A stretch of DNA of 16,868 nucleotides from the NCBI GenBank assembly GCA_016987375.1, contig PJRA01000485.1:10361-27228 (forward strand). The letters are read 5' to 3'. Under the pieces are notes generated by a model. It worked only from the letters and a program-made list of their open reading frames with translations. It was not told the origin of the DNA and did not search any database. The position numbers and the translations under genes are program-made. How positions within the stretch are numbered: position 1 is the stretch's first letter; the number at the start of each line of letters is the position of its first letter. This document shows, piece by piece, positions 1 through 12,500 of this stretch. This stretch comes from Brachionus koreanus (taxonomy: Eukaryota; Rotifera; Eurotatoria; Ploima; Brachionidae).

Positions 1-198
1 TTAAACTTGTTAATTCAGAAAGTAAATAATTTATTAATAAATTATTATAATTAATTTTTGCCAAATTTCATTTTTCCAACAATTCTAAAACTAAAAATAA
101 TAATCTTATATTAACTAATTAGATTATCATAATTAGATATTGACAAAGAATTTCTAATGGTTAATACACACGACCTATATTTTCTTAATTATTTTTAG
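1..198. other. MCM9 intron sequence (or further upstream), no feature seen
   Basis: AT-rich sequence that ends in a good splice acceptor (T-rich tract then TTAG at 195-198) directly before the first MCM9 exon in view. I found no coding exon in it. The missing N-terminal MCM9 exons must lie left of the window. Confidence 0.6.
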
Positions 199-2690
<2,492 letters not shown>

Positions 2691-2738
2691 TATGCGTATA
2701 TAGCTCATTTTTTTTTAAAATAGATTTAATTTTTTCTA

Positions 2739-2744
2739 AATAAA
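2739..2744 (+). promoter_or_regulatory. poly-A signal of MCM9
   Basis: Canonical AATAAA 48 bases after the MCM9 stop codon, in an AT-rich 3' UTR. It lies just before repeat copy 2. Confidence 0.7.
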
Positions 2745-2756
2745 ATAATTTAATTG

Positions 2757-2979
2757 AACTAGTCTCCCTCCTCTTTTCTCATCCGGGCTTGGGACCGGCT
2801 AACAGGCAGAGTTAGTGACTTATTAGAAGCGTGTGGGACGTTCATCATAAACAGCGCCACTCATCCGAGCACTTTCACAGACTGGCTGCGAACTCGGCAA
2901 CTATTTACGACTAGCTTGGAACCACAAACCAAGCGGCACTTTCTTTCTGAAAATGCCTTAACTTTATGCTTCTAAATTT
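2757..2979 (-). repeat. 223-bp interspersed repeat, copy 2 (just after MCM9)
   Basis: Second, ungapped copy of the 1160-1382 repeat with three transitions. It begins 13 bases after the MCM9 poly-A signal and ends about 155 bases before the next start codon, so it occupies the MCM9-3135 intergenic space. Both copies share exactly the same ends (AACTAGTCTCC at one side, GCTTCTAAATTT at the other), as expected for a complete short element rather than random fragments. The sequence AATTGA occurs on both flanks but is too short and AT-rich to count as a target duplication. Confidence 0.85.
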
Positions 2980-3134
2980 GATCAATTGATTTTATTTTCT
3001 AGTTAAACTTAATTTTAGAATTATTTAATTATCATATAATTCATGTGATGATAAAGTTTTTGCAAAATCTTATCTGCTATGGGGCTTTTTAAAATAAAAT
3101 TGTGTATGTTTGATTTTTTTTTTAAATAAAAAAA

Positions 3135-3464
3135 ATGTCTAGAGAAGACTTGAACGAGAGTACTTTGGAAAATTCTTTTTGTTCCGAGGAGGATGCGTTT
3201 CATAAAGTGTCAACGCCATTTAAACAAAAGAAAAAGACACGAACAAAAAAAAAATGGTTGTTTTTAGAACAAAATGATTGTCTATTTCTTGATTTGGATA
3301 ATTTTGATCAAATAAAAAAAATTGAAATTTGTCTATGGAATCACAAAAATAGCAGAAAAAATAATTTCGAGTCCTATTTGGAAAAGACTTGTGAAAAGTT
3401 TAATTTGCCAACCGAAGTCGTCTTAGACATATTGTCGTTAGTAGAGCTTAGTTTTGGAATTTAA
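3135..3464 (+). CDS. small basic protein of unknown function, 109 aa, intronless
   Basis: I do not recognise this protein. The ATG at 3135 sits in an AAAAAAATG context typical of invertebrate starts, and the frame stays open for 109 codons in very AT-rich DNA, which favours a real gene. The N-terminus is acidic and Ser-rich (MSREDLNEST, SEEDAFHK). A strongly basic stretch (KQKKKTRTKKKW) follows at about residues 31-42 and could serve in nuclear import or nucleic-acid binding. The C-terminal half looks folded and alpha-helical, with regularly spaced hydrophobics (FESYLEKTCEKFNLPTEVV). There is no signal peptide or membrane helix. A poly-A signal follows at 3641. It could also be one exon of a larger gene, since TTCTATTTTAG at 3480-3490 resembles an acceptor, but no continuing frame was found. 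Confidence 0.6.
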   Translation: MSREDLNESTLENSFCSEEDAFHKVSTPFKQKKKTRTKKKWLFLEQNDCLFLDLDNFDQIKKIEICLWNHKNSRKNNFESYLEKTCEKFNLPTEVVLDILSLVELSFGI

Positions 3465-3640
3465 AAATTTTAAATTTTTTCTATTTTAGCAAGTCTAAGT
3501 GTCGAAAAAAAATCTACGACTATTTTCAATTAATACAGTAATTTTCAAATTCTTTTTTTTTTAATTATAATCAAAATTTAATTTAGATTTCACAATTGTT
3601 GTACTTTACTAACAAATTACTACAAGCCTTTGGAGCATGA

Positions 3641-3646
3641 AATAAA
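3641..3646 (+). promoter_or_regulatory. poly-A signal after the 3135 gene
   Basis: Canonical AATAAA about 177 bases after the stop codon of the 109-residue ORF and 60 bases before the next ATG-initiated exon, which fits closely packed genes on one strand. Confidence 0.5.
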
Positions 3647-3705
3647 TGTAAATTTTTTTTATTTGATTTTTATTAAACTAACTATTTAAAATTAAGATTT
3701 GTATT

Positions 3706-3757
3706 ATGGAACAACCAAGCGAAGAAGAAGCTAACCAAATGGACAGTAAAGCACATG
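3706..3757 (+). CDS. candidate first coding exon (of the MUN gene, or of a 28-aa microprotein)
   Basis: Seen: ATG followed by 17 acidic codons (MEQPSEEEANQMDSKAH) and one extra G, then a GTATTT donor. Two readings are possible. (a) Splicing to the acceptor at 3841-3842 gives 11 more codons ending SDNEFRQEKE and a TAA at 3875-3877, a 28-residue protein. (b) Splicing to the acceptor at 6511-6513 restores a Glu codon (G+AG) and continues as PFGEDELHVK, in the frame that leads to the first Munc13-4-like segment. I prefer (b) because the phase fits and the MUN gene otherwise lacks a start codon. The intron would be 2,756 bases long, swollen by a LINE remnant and a TIR element. Confidence 0.4.
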
Positions 3758-3921
3758 GTATTTGTTTTAATTATTAAGCATATAATTTTAGGGGACGGTC
3801 GAACTGGTGAATTTTGAATGACTTGTATTCTTTCTATTTTAGTTTCTGATAATGAATTTAGACAAGAAAAAGAATAATCTAAAATCTAACTTAGATAGAT
3901 ATTTAATTATATTATGTTGAT

Positions 3922-4757
3922 TCAAATAATTTTGCGTTTTTTAAAAAGGCTGAATATTTTTGATTTTAGCATCTTTTTAATTATAAAAGTATAAGTCATA
4001 TTATCTGCTCTGTGTACGGAATTTGAGAGCAAACCCAGGCAATTTATCAAATGACTTTTACACATCACAATCGACAACATTTGTTCACAGATAATTTGAT
4101 TAAAAAAGCTAACTTTGGCGAGTTGTTTCTCATGATTTGAAAAAATATCGATATTCAACGATCCAATTTGAAATTTTTTGACGATTTTTCAGACAGATAA
4201 ATGTGAAAAATCTATATGTAATGTAATAACTCTTAGCTAATTTATAAATTGCTTCTTTTGAAAAATAGAATAAAAGCGTAGAGCAGTAATCAAAATACGG
4301 GAGGATAAAGGACTTAAAAAACTGGACCTTTACTGAAGTAGCAAGATTGAATATTCTTTTGATAGAAAATAATTTTCTATTTATCTGCAGTGATAAATTA
4401 GATGCATATTTAGTAAAATTAAGATCTTGATCAATTATGAAACCTAATAAACAGAGTTCCTTCACAACTAAGATATCTTCATCACCTAGTTTAATCTTTT
4501 CTGGATTCAATTTTTTCTTATTTTCAAAGATCATACAAAAAGTTTTTGACCAGTTTATATCAATTCTATTAAAAATACACCATTCATTTAAACTTTTCGT
4601 TATAACATTTAATTTTATCAACGCGGTCTCAAGATCTAAATGAGAGATACTTATTGTTGTATCATCTGCAAACATTTTGATACTTGAATTTTTAAGTAAA
4701 AATGGAAGATCATTAACATTAAAATTTTTTTGCGTATTTATTAACCACCTTTTCTAG
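3922..4757 (-). mobile_element. decayed non-LTR retrotransposon (LINE) reverse transcriptase fragment
   Basis: Read on the minus strand, an open frame from about 4757 carries NDLPFLL, then the reverse transcriptase catalytic box FADDT (around 4660-4675), followed by WCIFNRIDINWSKT and the thumb-like LGFIIDQDLNF and ILPYFDYCS. That order is typical of the palm-thumb part of non-LTR (CR1/Jockey-like) reverse transcriptases. The frame stops at 4130. A second minus-strand frame (3922-4158, starting NIDIFSNHEKQLAKV) continues the LINE C-terminal region, so a frameshift near 4140-4160 has broken the gene. The endonuclease and the N-terminal half are absent. It lies within the proposed first intron of the MUN gene, antisense to it. 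Confidence 0.85.
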
Positions 4758-5272
4758 ATTTCCTCTCTAGTTAAGTAAGTTAAACATAAAAAAAGTAGTC
4801 AGACCATCTGCAAAAGAGAAGTAGTTCTTTTCCAAACTTAAGTCAAAAAATTTGATTTTTTTCATGTAAGGTCTCATCAGGCAATTACCCTTTGAAGATA
4901 TTATTGTAGCTATTAGATTAATATTTTGCCTATTTTGTGGCCAGTTGGGCACATATCATGTTACTTGTGACTTTATTTCGATTTACGGCCAAATTTTTTT
5001 TCGACTGTTCTCCTAATTCACCTAATGTGACCATAAAAAAAGAAATTTTAAAATTTTTTTTTTATAATTTTATTATTTTCGTGAACATTTATAAAATTTA
5101 TGTAAAATATACTATTTATTCATTTTTGAGATGTGTTGCTTGGCACTACGTTCATTTTTCATTAATCTACTGTACTCGGCATAAGTTATTGGTTTTGTAT
5201 GTTTTGTACTTGTTAATAATTTATTGAACAATTTAGAGCTAATAAAAAAAAAAGTTAAAGCAAAATAAATGA

Positions 5273-5281
5273 GTTAGATTT
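5273..5281 (+). repeat. left target-site duplication GTTAGATTT
   Basis: Nine bases GTTAGATTT directly before the left terminal inverted repeat, repeated exactly at 6273-6281 directly after the right one. Confidence 0.85.
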
Positions 5282-6272
5282 GGATGAAGATTACTAAAAC
5301 ATAAATAAGGTGAAAATTAAAAATTAGAATATAAACTTTTTTAGGATAATTTGAAAAAATCAAAAGGTGAAAAAAAACATAAAAAATGTTCTCATTTCTA
5401 AAATCTGTTAATAAAACATATAAAAAAAATGTTTTTTTTTTTTAAAAGTTTACTAAAACATAAATAATATATAAATCAGATGACTACAACATAAATAAAT
5501 TTTAGAAATTATTTTTTGAATTTTTTTGTTTAATTGTTAAAAAATGAGGAAAAAATAGATTGGATATTTTTGGAAAATTTGTTGAAACTTGAATTCGTTT
5601 TCAAAAGATATCCAAAAGCAACCTCAACCCATGGTAACACTAACCGATGCTCTATTTGCGCTAACAATGTAGATGATCACAAAATGAAGGTTTTGTATCC
5701 ATTTTGTCGATGATCAAAAGACTGCCAGGCGCGTTTTCTCATCAATAAATGTACCATGACTTCACAGTTAGTCTTAAAGGGATAAATATTCACAGTGTTG
5801 AAGAAGGTTCGAATATTCAATTAAAAAATAAATTAAAGATTGGTATTTCGATTATTTTATTGGTTACAATAAATTTAGATTGTTTTTGTCCTAATTGTAC
5901 GAATTGTAATTGTACTTATTCTTTGGATTCTGCGATATGTGTGCATTTAGTTGGATGCTGTCTGCTAGACTGAATAGATTTTCCTGGACATAATAAAAAA
6001 GGTTTGCACCAAAAAGTCTTTCTAGAAAAAAGAAAGCTGGTCCTTGGTATAACTTAGAATAAATTTAAGCTTAGTAAACTTTTTTGATTAAATTTTCAGA
6101 CTCGAATTTTTTTATTTTATGTTTTAAAAATTTTTTTGTTAAAAAATTAAAAAATGACTTTATTTTTTATTCACTGCACCTAATAATATTTTTATGTTTT
6201 GATTAACTTTTTCTAAAAAATAAATTAATTTATGTGGTGATCACCATTTATTTGGTTTAGTAATCTTCATCC
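5282..6272. mobile_element. 991-bp non-autonomous DNA transposon with 9-bp target duplication (MULE-like)
   Basis: The left end GGATGAAGATTACTAAA (5282-5298) is repeated inverted and perfectly at 6256-6272; the similarity continues weakly to about 32 bases, ending GGTGA in both arms. A perfect 9-base duplication flanks it, a length typical of Mutator-like elements. Inside the left end is an 18-base direct repeat (5291-5308 and 5450-5467) built on ACTAAAACATAAATAA, with a third degenerate copy near 5482, like subterminal transposase-binding motifs. The middle holds broken coding remnants: a frame at 5534-5710 with CSIC and FC, then past a stop KDCQARF, resembling a zinc-binding domain, and a second frame to 5973. 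No intact transposase is present, so it would need one supplied in trans. Superfamily assignment rests on duplication length only. Confidence 0.8.
5534..5973 (+). pseudogene. broken transposon-derived coding remnant with Cys pairs
   Basis: Two partly overlapping frames within the 991-bp element. The first runs from 5534 to a TGA at 5711 and includes FKRYPKATS, CSIC and FC; the same frame continues past the stop with KDCQARFLINKC. The second (about 5749-5973) carries LKGINIHSVEEGSN, then NLDCFCPNCTNCNC. A frameshift around 5770 would connect them through the shared LKG. The C-x2-C and following Cys residues resemble a FLYWCH/WRKY-like zinc domain such as those found in some Mutator-like elements; this is an inference. 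With a stop and a shift it cannot make a functional protein. Confidence 0.45.
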
Positions 6273-6281
6273 GTTAGATTT
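6273..6281 (+). repeat. right target-site duplication GTTAGATTT
   Basis: Exact copy of 5273-5281 immediately after the right terminal inverted repeat of the 991-bp element. Confidence 0.85.
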
Positions 6282-6513
6282 TGGCAGAGCGAAGTGAACT
6301 TCTGGTTAAAAGTATCATTTGTTTAGCTAAATTGATTCAGATTTCAAATAATAAATAATTAAACAAGTTTTTTTTTGCCAATGCTTTTGTATTATTACTA
6401 AAATTTTGTATTCCAAATGAGAACTAAAAGTTGTGACTAAAAAATTTACAATGCTCCTTCATATTAAAATATAAAAACAAAGATTAAAAACATTTTTAAT
6501 TATTTAAAAATAG

Positions 6514-9500
6514 AGCCCTTTGGGGAAGACGAATTACATGTAAAAGTAAGCCACATAAATCAAACGACATAAATTAAACAAAGATAATTATTTGACATTA
6601 AAAAAATAAAAGAAATTAGTTTTGTATTATTGTACAATTTGTTCTTTGTATCCCAATTTGTACACAAGCAGTCAATTGTCGCCGAATGAATCGTTCTCAT
6701 CAAAAAGTGATATAAGTCTGTCCGACACGGACACACTAAACGAGTCGGATACACAATTGGAAAGCTACATGACAAACTTTGCCGATGGCCTGGAGACTAG
6801 TTCTGAAGGATTGTGCGATCACATACGAGAAATTTTCAACCTTAAACGAAAAGTGTTCAACGAATATCAGGTCAAAGCAATGAAACGACTTTTATCCATA
6901 AAATCTCATCCACAAGTTTCATTCAGAAACTAAAATTGAGAATTTAACTGAATTTTTTTTTAAAGGTCTTGAAAGAAGAGCTACTAGTTCAAAAGCACGT
7001 GATCGAACATGATTTGCACCCGTGCTATAGAAAAGAAAATTTTCAATCCGAATTGTGTTACGATATGTGGAAAAGTAAAAAACTTGAAGAACTTGAAGCA
7101 ATGTTGAGCAAATTTGAACATGTCAATTCTGATGATGAAAAATTACGAAAAGAAAAATTGGACAAATTTATACAAAAATTGACATATTTTCCTCTACTTT
7201 ACGAAAAACTTGTTCAGCAAATATTCAAAAATTTGAAAAATAACCGCGCTTTTCGCCTCACAAGCAATTCAAAGCGTCTACTAAAAGAATTTCAGCTAAG
7301 ATTTTGTATTGTAATTAAAATTAATTTATCAAATTTTTCTCTAAAACTAACATTAAATTTTATTTTAAAAGGACACATTTCAGTGTTTTGTCATTGAAAT
7401 AAAATGCTTTATCAAATACTTTCAAAGCAATATTGACTTATTTGAAATTCTCATCGCTTATTTTCGTAATTTGTATATTTTTTTAAAATCAAATCAAGTA
7501 CCAAATGAGCCACAAAAGTATCCTGTTTTGGTCTCTAACGTAAGTTTTTTTTTTTTCAAAACAAACCAAAACAAAACTGTAAATTCAAAACTTAAAAAAA
7601 AAACTAAACTGTTTTTGTTAAAAAAAAAAAACAAAAACAAAATTTGATTAATTACATCATTTTTGTCTGAATATTTGAACCCTATTCTTCCATTAAAAAT
7701 ACATTTATTTAACGCACTTCATTAAATAAAAAGTTAGTTTGGCAATCAAAGTTTTTCTTTTATTCGAAAATAATTTAGTCTAAAAAAGTGTGATTTTAAA
7801 TAAAAGAAATTTGTCCTTTTTTTTTTTCTTCTATTGAAAACAAGAAAATACATGTTTTATAAAATTTAATTATTTTTAGTATCTTGTTTTAAATTTTTAC
7901 GAGGGGATATAATTCATAAAGCTTAATCTAAATTTTTTACACGTTAAATGAGATTTTTGGCTTATTACTTTCTTCAAGTTTGATGAATTCACTATAAAGG
8001 AGCTGAAAGAAAATCTTAAGGTCATGGGAAAAATCCTAAATTATTTTACTGAATCAATAAAAAAATATTTTCAAAATAAACGTTCAATGTTAAACAACAT
8101 CGTATTTCTTTGCTGCAGTTCTCTGATTAGCTTTACTCAATTTCAATTTTACACATGCTCCTACCAGATAGTGATCACTGTGTATATGTCGTATGAAACA
8201 CCTCCATCAATTCATGATCATTGTAGGATCAATTTAATTTAAAGTTTTCTTACCTGGTGATCTCCATGAAAATGTTTTTTAAATAGTAATGCTCATCTTA
8301 CTGTAAATTTTTAACAAAAAGATATGTGAAAAGAAAATTAAAACAAAAATTAATTTTGAATTAAAGTTTATTATTAATAAAAATAACATATTAGAAAAAA
8401 ATTAATTTTATAAAATTCTACGTTTCCAAAATAAAATTTAAAATAACATGTAATAAAATTAAAATAAAAGCTTTCAGCTAGCGAACACTTTAGCTTTCGT
8501 CTGGCTATATATACTGGTATCTTGAATTTGGTTATATTTTATACGATTGTATAGAAATAACACACTTGAGGCGATAATTGATCAAGTTAGATTTCGGATT
8601 GAGCTTACTGTCTCATTTGGATAGCATACCTTAACCGTTTTGATTCCATTTTTTATATTACTGTCTTTATGTTTTACTTTAGATATTTGTTCAGCTTAGA
8701 GTCCTTTGATTTTAGTTGTGTTAAAAAAATTTTTTAGAGTTTGGTATTAATGTTGGTTGACATGAAGGAAAACCGACAATAAAAAAGTGCTTCCACATAT
8801 TACAAGGCCTTTGTCAGATTTTATTTGATAAGAAGTGTAAATTTATGCAACTTCTCTGTTTTCAAATTAATTTACTTATAAATCCTTGAATGCTTATTTT
8901 TTTTTACACATTTGATCTTAAATAGTAAGATTATTTTATTTTTAGTTAATGGACATGATTGAACTACTTGAAAACACCAATACTAATATTGTAAATATAC
9001 TAAGAGACTTGATGTTATTCAGCCCAGATCCAAACTCGTATAAAATAAGTAAATTTAAAAAAATCAGCTTGTATCTAAAATCAAGTTTTTAAAATTAAGG
9101 TTGTCTTTTTAAATTAATGGAACAATTGGCCACACTGAACGAATTTCTAAACCGAACATCTTCAATTTCCATTATAGACTCAATAAAAATTCATATAAAA
9201 GTTATTTTTTGTCAGCTAAAAAAAAAAATGTTTTTTTTTAAATTAATTTAATTTAAGATTGGCATTGAAAGTTTGTATAGCAAAACCAGGAGTAGACTTG
9301 TCGAAAGCGAGATCGAACCACGGTTCAACTCGAGCACAGTCTATTCATTGGTCATATTTTGTCGAGAACAAATTTCCTATTACAAAAAAATTCTTTTACA
9401 AAAGTGTCTAAAGTAAATTTTAAAGTTAGAAATGAAAAAAAAATATTTTTTTTTTCTTTAATGAATAAAGAAACACTGATGTTTTTTACCTTGTTGTTGA

Positions 9501-12500
9501 TGTTCTTTACGAAAATTTAATGAAAGATGTACGACAACTATTCGAAGAGCACATGGAAGATTTGAATGATGTGAAACTAAATTTCTAAGATTTGAATTTT
9601 TAAGATTAGAATTTTATTTAGAAATGTGTGCTTAATATGAACCTGCTGGCATTGGGCTACCGATTAAAACAGCTAGATGACGAATATGCAGACAATAGAC
9701 AAAGCTGGCGTAGTCTAATACTTCCCCATTTGCACAATTGGATAATGGCAATTGGCAAAATAAGCTCTCAAATGATTTTCAAATATTTCATTCCCAAAGA
9801 AACAGTTGGTTTTTTAATTTTTTTTTTCAAGTTAAAAAAAAATAATTTTTCTTTTTTTTTTTAAGTTTGAAGAAATTGACTTCAGAACTGACAACTATGA
9901 TTCAGATTTTTTGATCAACTTACAAGACCTGGTCGATTCAACTGCTTATAATTTTTTTAATCAAGTAAAATCTTTTCAATCTGAGCCAGAACTGAGTATT
10001 TCAATTCGGACTCTGGTGTCCGATGACGGCAATAGATCGGCTTTTAAGCCCTATTCAAAAAGTTTCGTGTCAACTTCCACTAATGTTGGTCCAAATAAAT
10101 TATTTTTTTGAACTTAAAAAAATATTTTTTTTTCAAGACATCTTTAAAGTCCTTTTCTGTTTCAACAAATAGTCAAAGCAAATATTTTAGATCAGATTAT
10201 ATTAGTAGTATCAATACACCCAAATCTTCCATTGATTCGATTCAGACAAATTTTAGCCGAGCACTTGAAGCTAATTCAATGCAAAATGTGTTGGAAAAAG
10301 ACAGACTATTTTGTTCGGCTTCTCTGGTTGATTTGACCATTTTACTATTCAGATATGAGCAAACGTGTGAATATTTGCTAGATTTGTTCGTTCCATCCAG
10401 TTTAATCAAAAGCAACAAGACAATTTTTCACTCTAAATTCAAGTGTGTAAACAGCATTTATCAAGTAATGTGACTTTTTCTTCATTAGAATAAACTAATT
10501 TATTTTTAAAAGGAAATGTTTCGTTTTATTGATGTCTATGCCAGTAATATGCTAGCTTTGGATTTGTGCGCTGTCAATAAAAAATTTTTAGGAAAATTTT
10601 TTGGAAACCAAGTTGAAAAAAATTTAATTTTCTTATTTTTTTTTTAAATTTTTTTCGTTTAGGTAGAAAAAGAGGTGACTAGCGGTAAAATGGACAGTTT
10701 TATATGGGGTTGTAGACACAAACTCAAAAATTCAAAGTACACATGCACTCATTATATTAATAAAAATTCAAAATCAAACTTTTTGGACAAGTACGAGCCT
10801 GTTAATCAAGAGGTAAAATAGATTTTTTTTTTCATTTTTATTTTATCCCTCAGATAAAAATAGTAAATGAAATTAGGCTTATTTTCATATAACACCAAAT
10901 AAGACAACGTCTGTCAGAATTGAAAAAAAGACAAGTGAATCCCACATTTCTGGGTATAATGCTTGACCCTAAAATCACTTACAAACCACACTTGGAACAA
11001 TTAAAAAAGAAGCTTATTCCTAAAACTAACCTACTTAGACGATTAAAAAATTTTAAGTGGGCATATTCCTTATTCTTAAACGTTCAGTTTAGATCCCTTT
11101 TTGAATACTGTTTTGTGATAACTAATGTGAGCACTTAACGAATCAAGTCAATCATTCAGAAAATTCAAAAAAAAAAATTCAAAAAACTATTAAGTATTTT
11201 CCAATTAAAACTTCTATTCGGACGATACATAGAATACTTAAGCTTGATATGATTGAATAGAGGACTAATCACCTTTTCGTCAAATTCCTAGAAGCTGAGT
11301 CAAAACAAGAATTGCTAGCGAGAGAAATCCACAGATACGAGCAAACTGCTTTCAACTAATAAATAAATCGCTACATAACACCAAACGAGTTATTTCAAGA
11401 AATAAGACAACAGAAATCAGCATATTAAAGTTTATGATCAAAATTTTATGATCATGATCAAATATAATTTTTTATAAAATTTCTAAGAAGTTTTTTAAAA
11501 TGAAAAATTAAATGCAGAAAAATGTTTTCATGTTTAGCATAACATGTTAAACGATATCCATCTATTGTGCATAATTCTGCATTCAGAAATCTTTTGCAGA
11601 AACTTGCAGACATAAAAAATTAAGTTGAGCATTGAATGTTTACTTTTAAAACATGCTTCTGCAATAAATTTTTTACTCAAAAATATTTTAAAATCTTTTT
11701 TCAATGATAACTCTTGAACATGATCATTTTAATTTGATCATAAACTTCAATTTGCCCAGAAATCACGAATATATATATTTATTAATTTATTAAATAAAAA
11801 AATAAAAGATAAGTGATTTTTTTGGTAAACGATAAAAATAGAGAAATAAATTTTTAGAGAATAGCTAAATTAGAGAAAAATTTATAGAGAAAAAAATTTA
11901 CCGAAAAAAAATTACAAAATTTTTATTGAAAAAAAAATAGAAAAAGTCTGATAAACTAATTAATTAATTATTATTCCATCAATAAAATTGAAAATCCAGT
12001 AAGGAACAACTCTAAATTTTCTGTTTTATATTCATTAACTTGGCGCTTTATTTTATCTTCTTTTTTTTTGCTTTACTGCTTGTTGACTTTAATTGATTAC
12101 CTGAAAATAATAACAACAAATCTGATTCCATATTACTTTGCTCTAAATGGAAAAATTCAACTACTTTATTAACTAAAATCATTTACATTGTTTGTTTACA
12201 TTTTTAGTTTAATTTAAACAAGATGAATAAAAAAGCTATTTATTTATTTTAAAAATATTGTCTTTGCTTTTCTCTATATTTTTTTCCCAAATTTTTTTTT
12301 CTCTTTTATACAAATTCTCTAATTTTCTTTTCTCTATTTTGATAGTTCATCGATTTTTTGCTGCTCATTTGGCTTTGAGCTGTAATTGAATGTGACAGGA
12401 TTGTAATTTTAAGACAGTATATTTTCTGCTAATTTGTGTATTCAGTTAGATCAAAGTTGAAAAAAAAATCTGCATTGAAAAGACAACCCATTCATGTCAG

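Noticed and set aside
3021..3203. Minus-strand ORF of 60 codons
   Set aside because: Antisense shadow of the 3135 gene with no recognisable features.
4437..4643. Plus-strand ORF of 68 codons
   Set aside because: It lies opposite the LINE reverse transcriptase frame and shows no protein-like motifs of its own.
4767..4952. Minus-strand ORF of 61 codons next to the LINE
   Set aside because: It may be upstream LINE sequence, but no reverse transcriptase motif is visible and stops separate it from the 4757 frame.
4937..5227. Plus-strand ORF of 96 codons rich in Phe, Tyr and Ile
   Set aside because: It begins with a non-ATG codon and its composition is what AT-rich non-coding DNA gives. A faint C-x2-C look in another frame was not enough to call a gag-like remnant.
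6560..6775. Minus-strand ORF of 71 codons
   Set aside because: Shadow of MUN-gene exon 6613-6915.
8470..8530. Possible solo LTR with TATATATA and AGCTTTC repeats
   Set aside because: No TG...CA ends or flanking duplication could be found, so it is recorded only as an unassigned patch.
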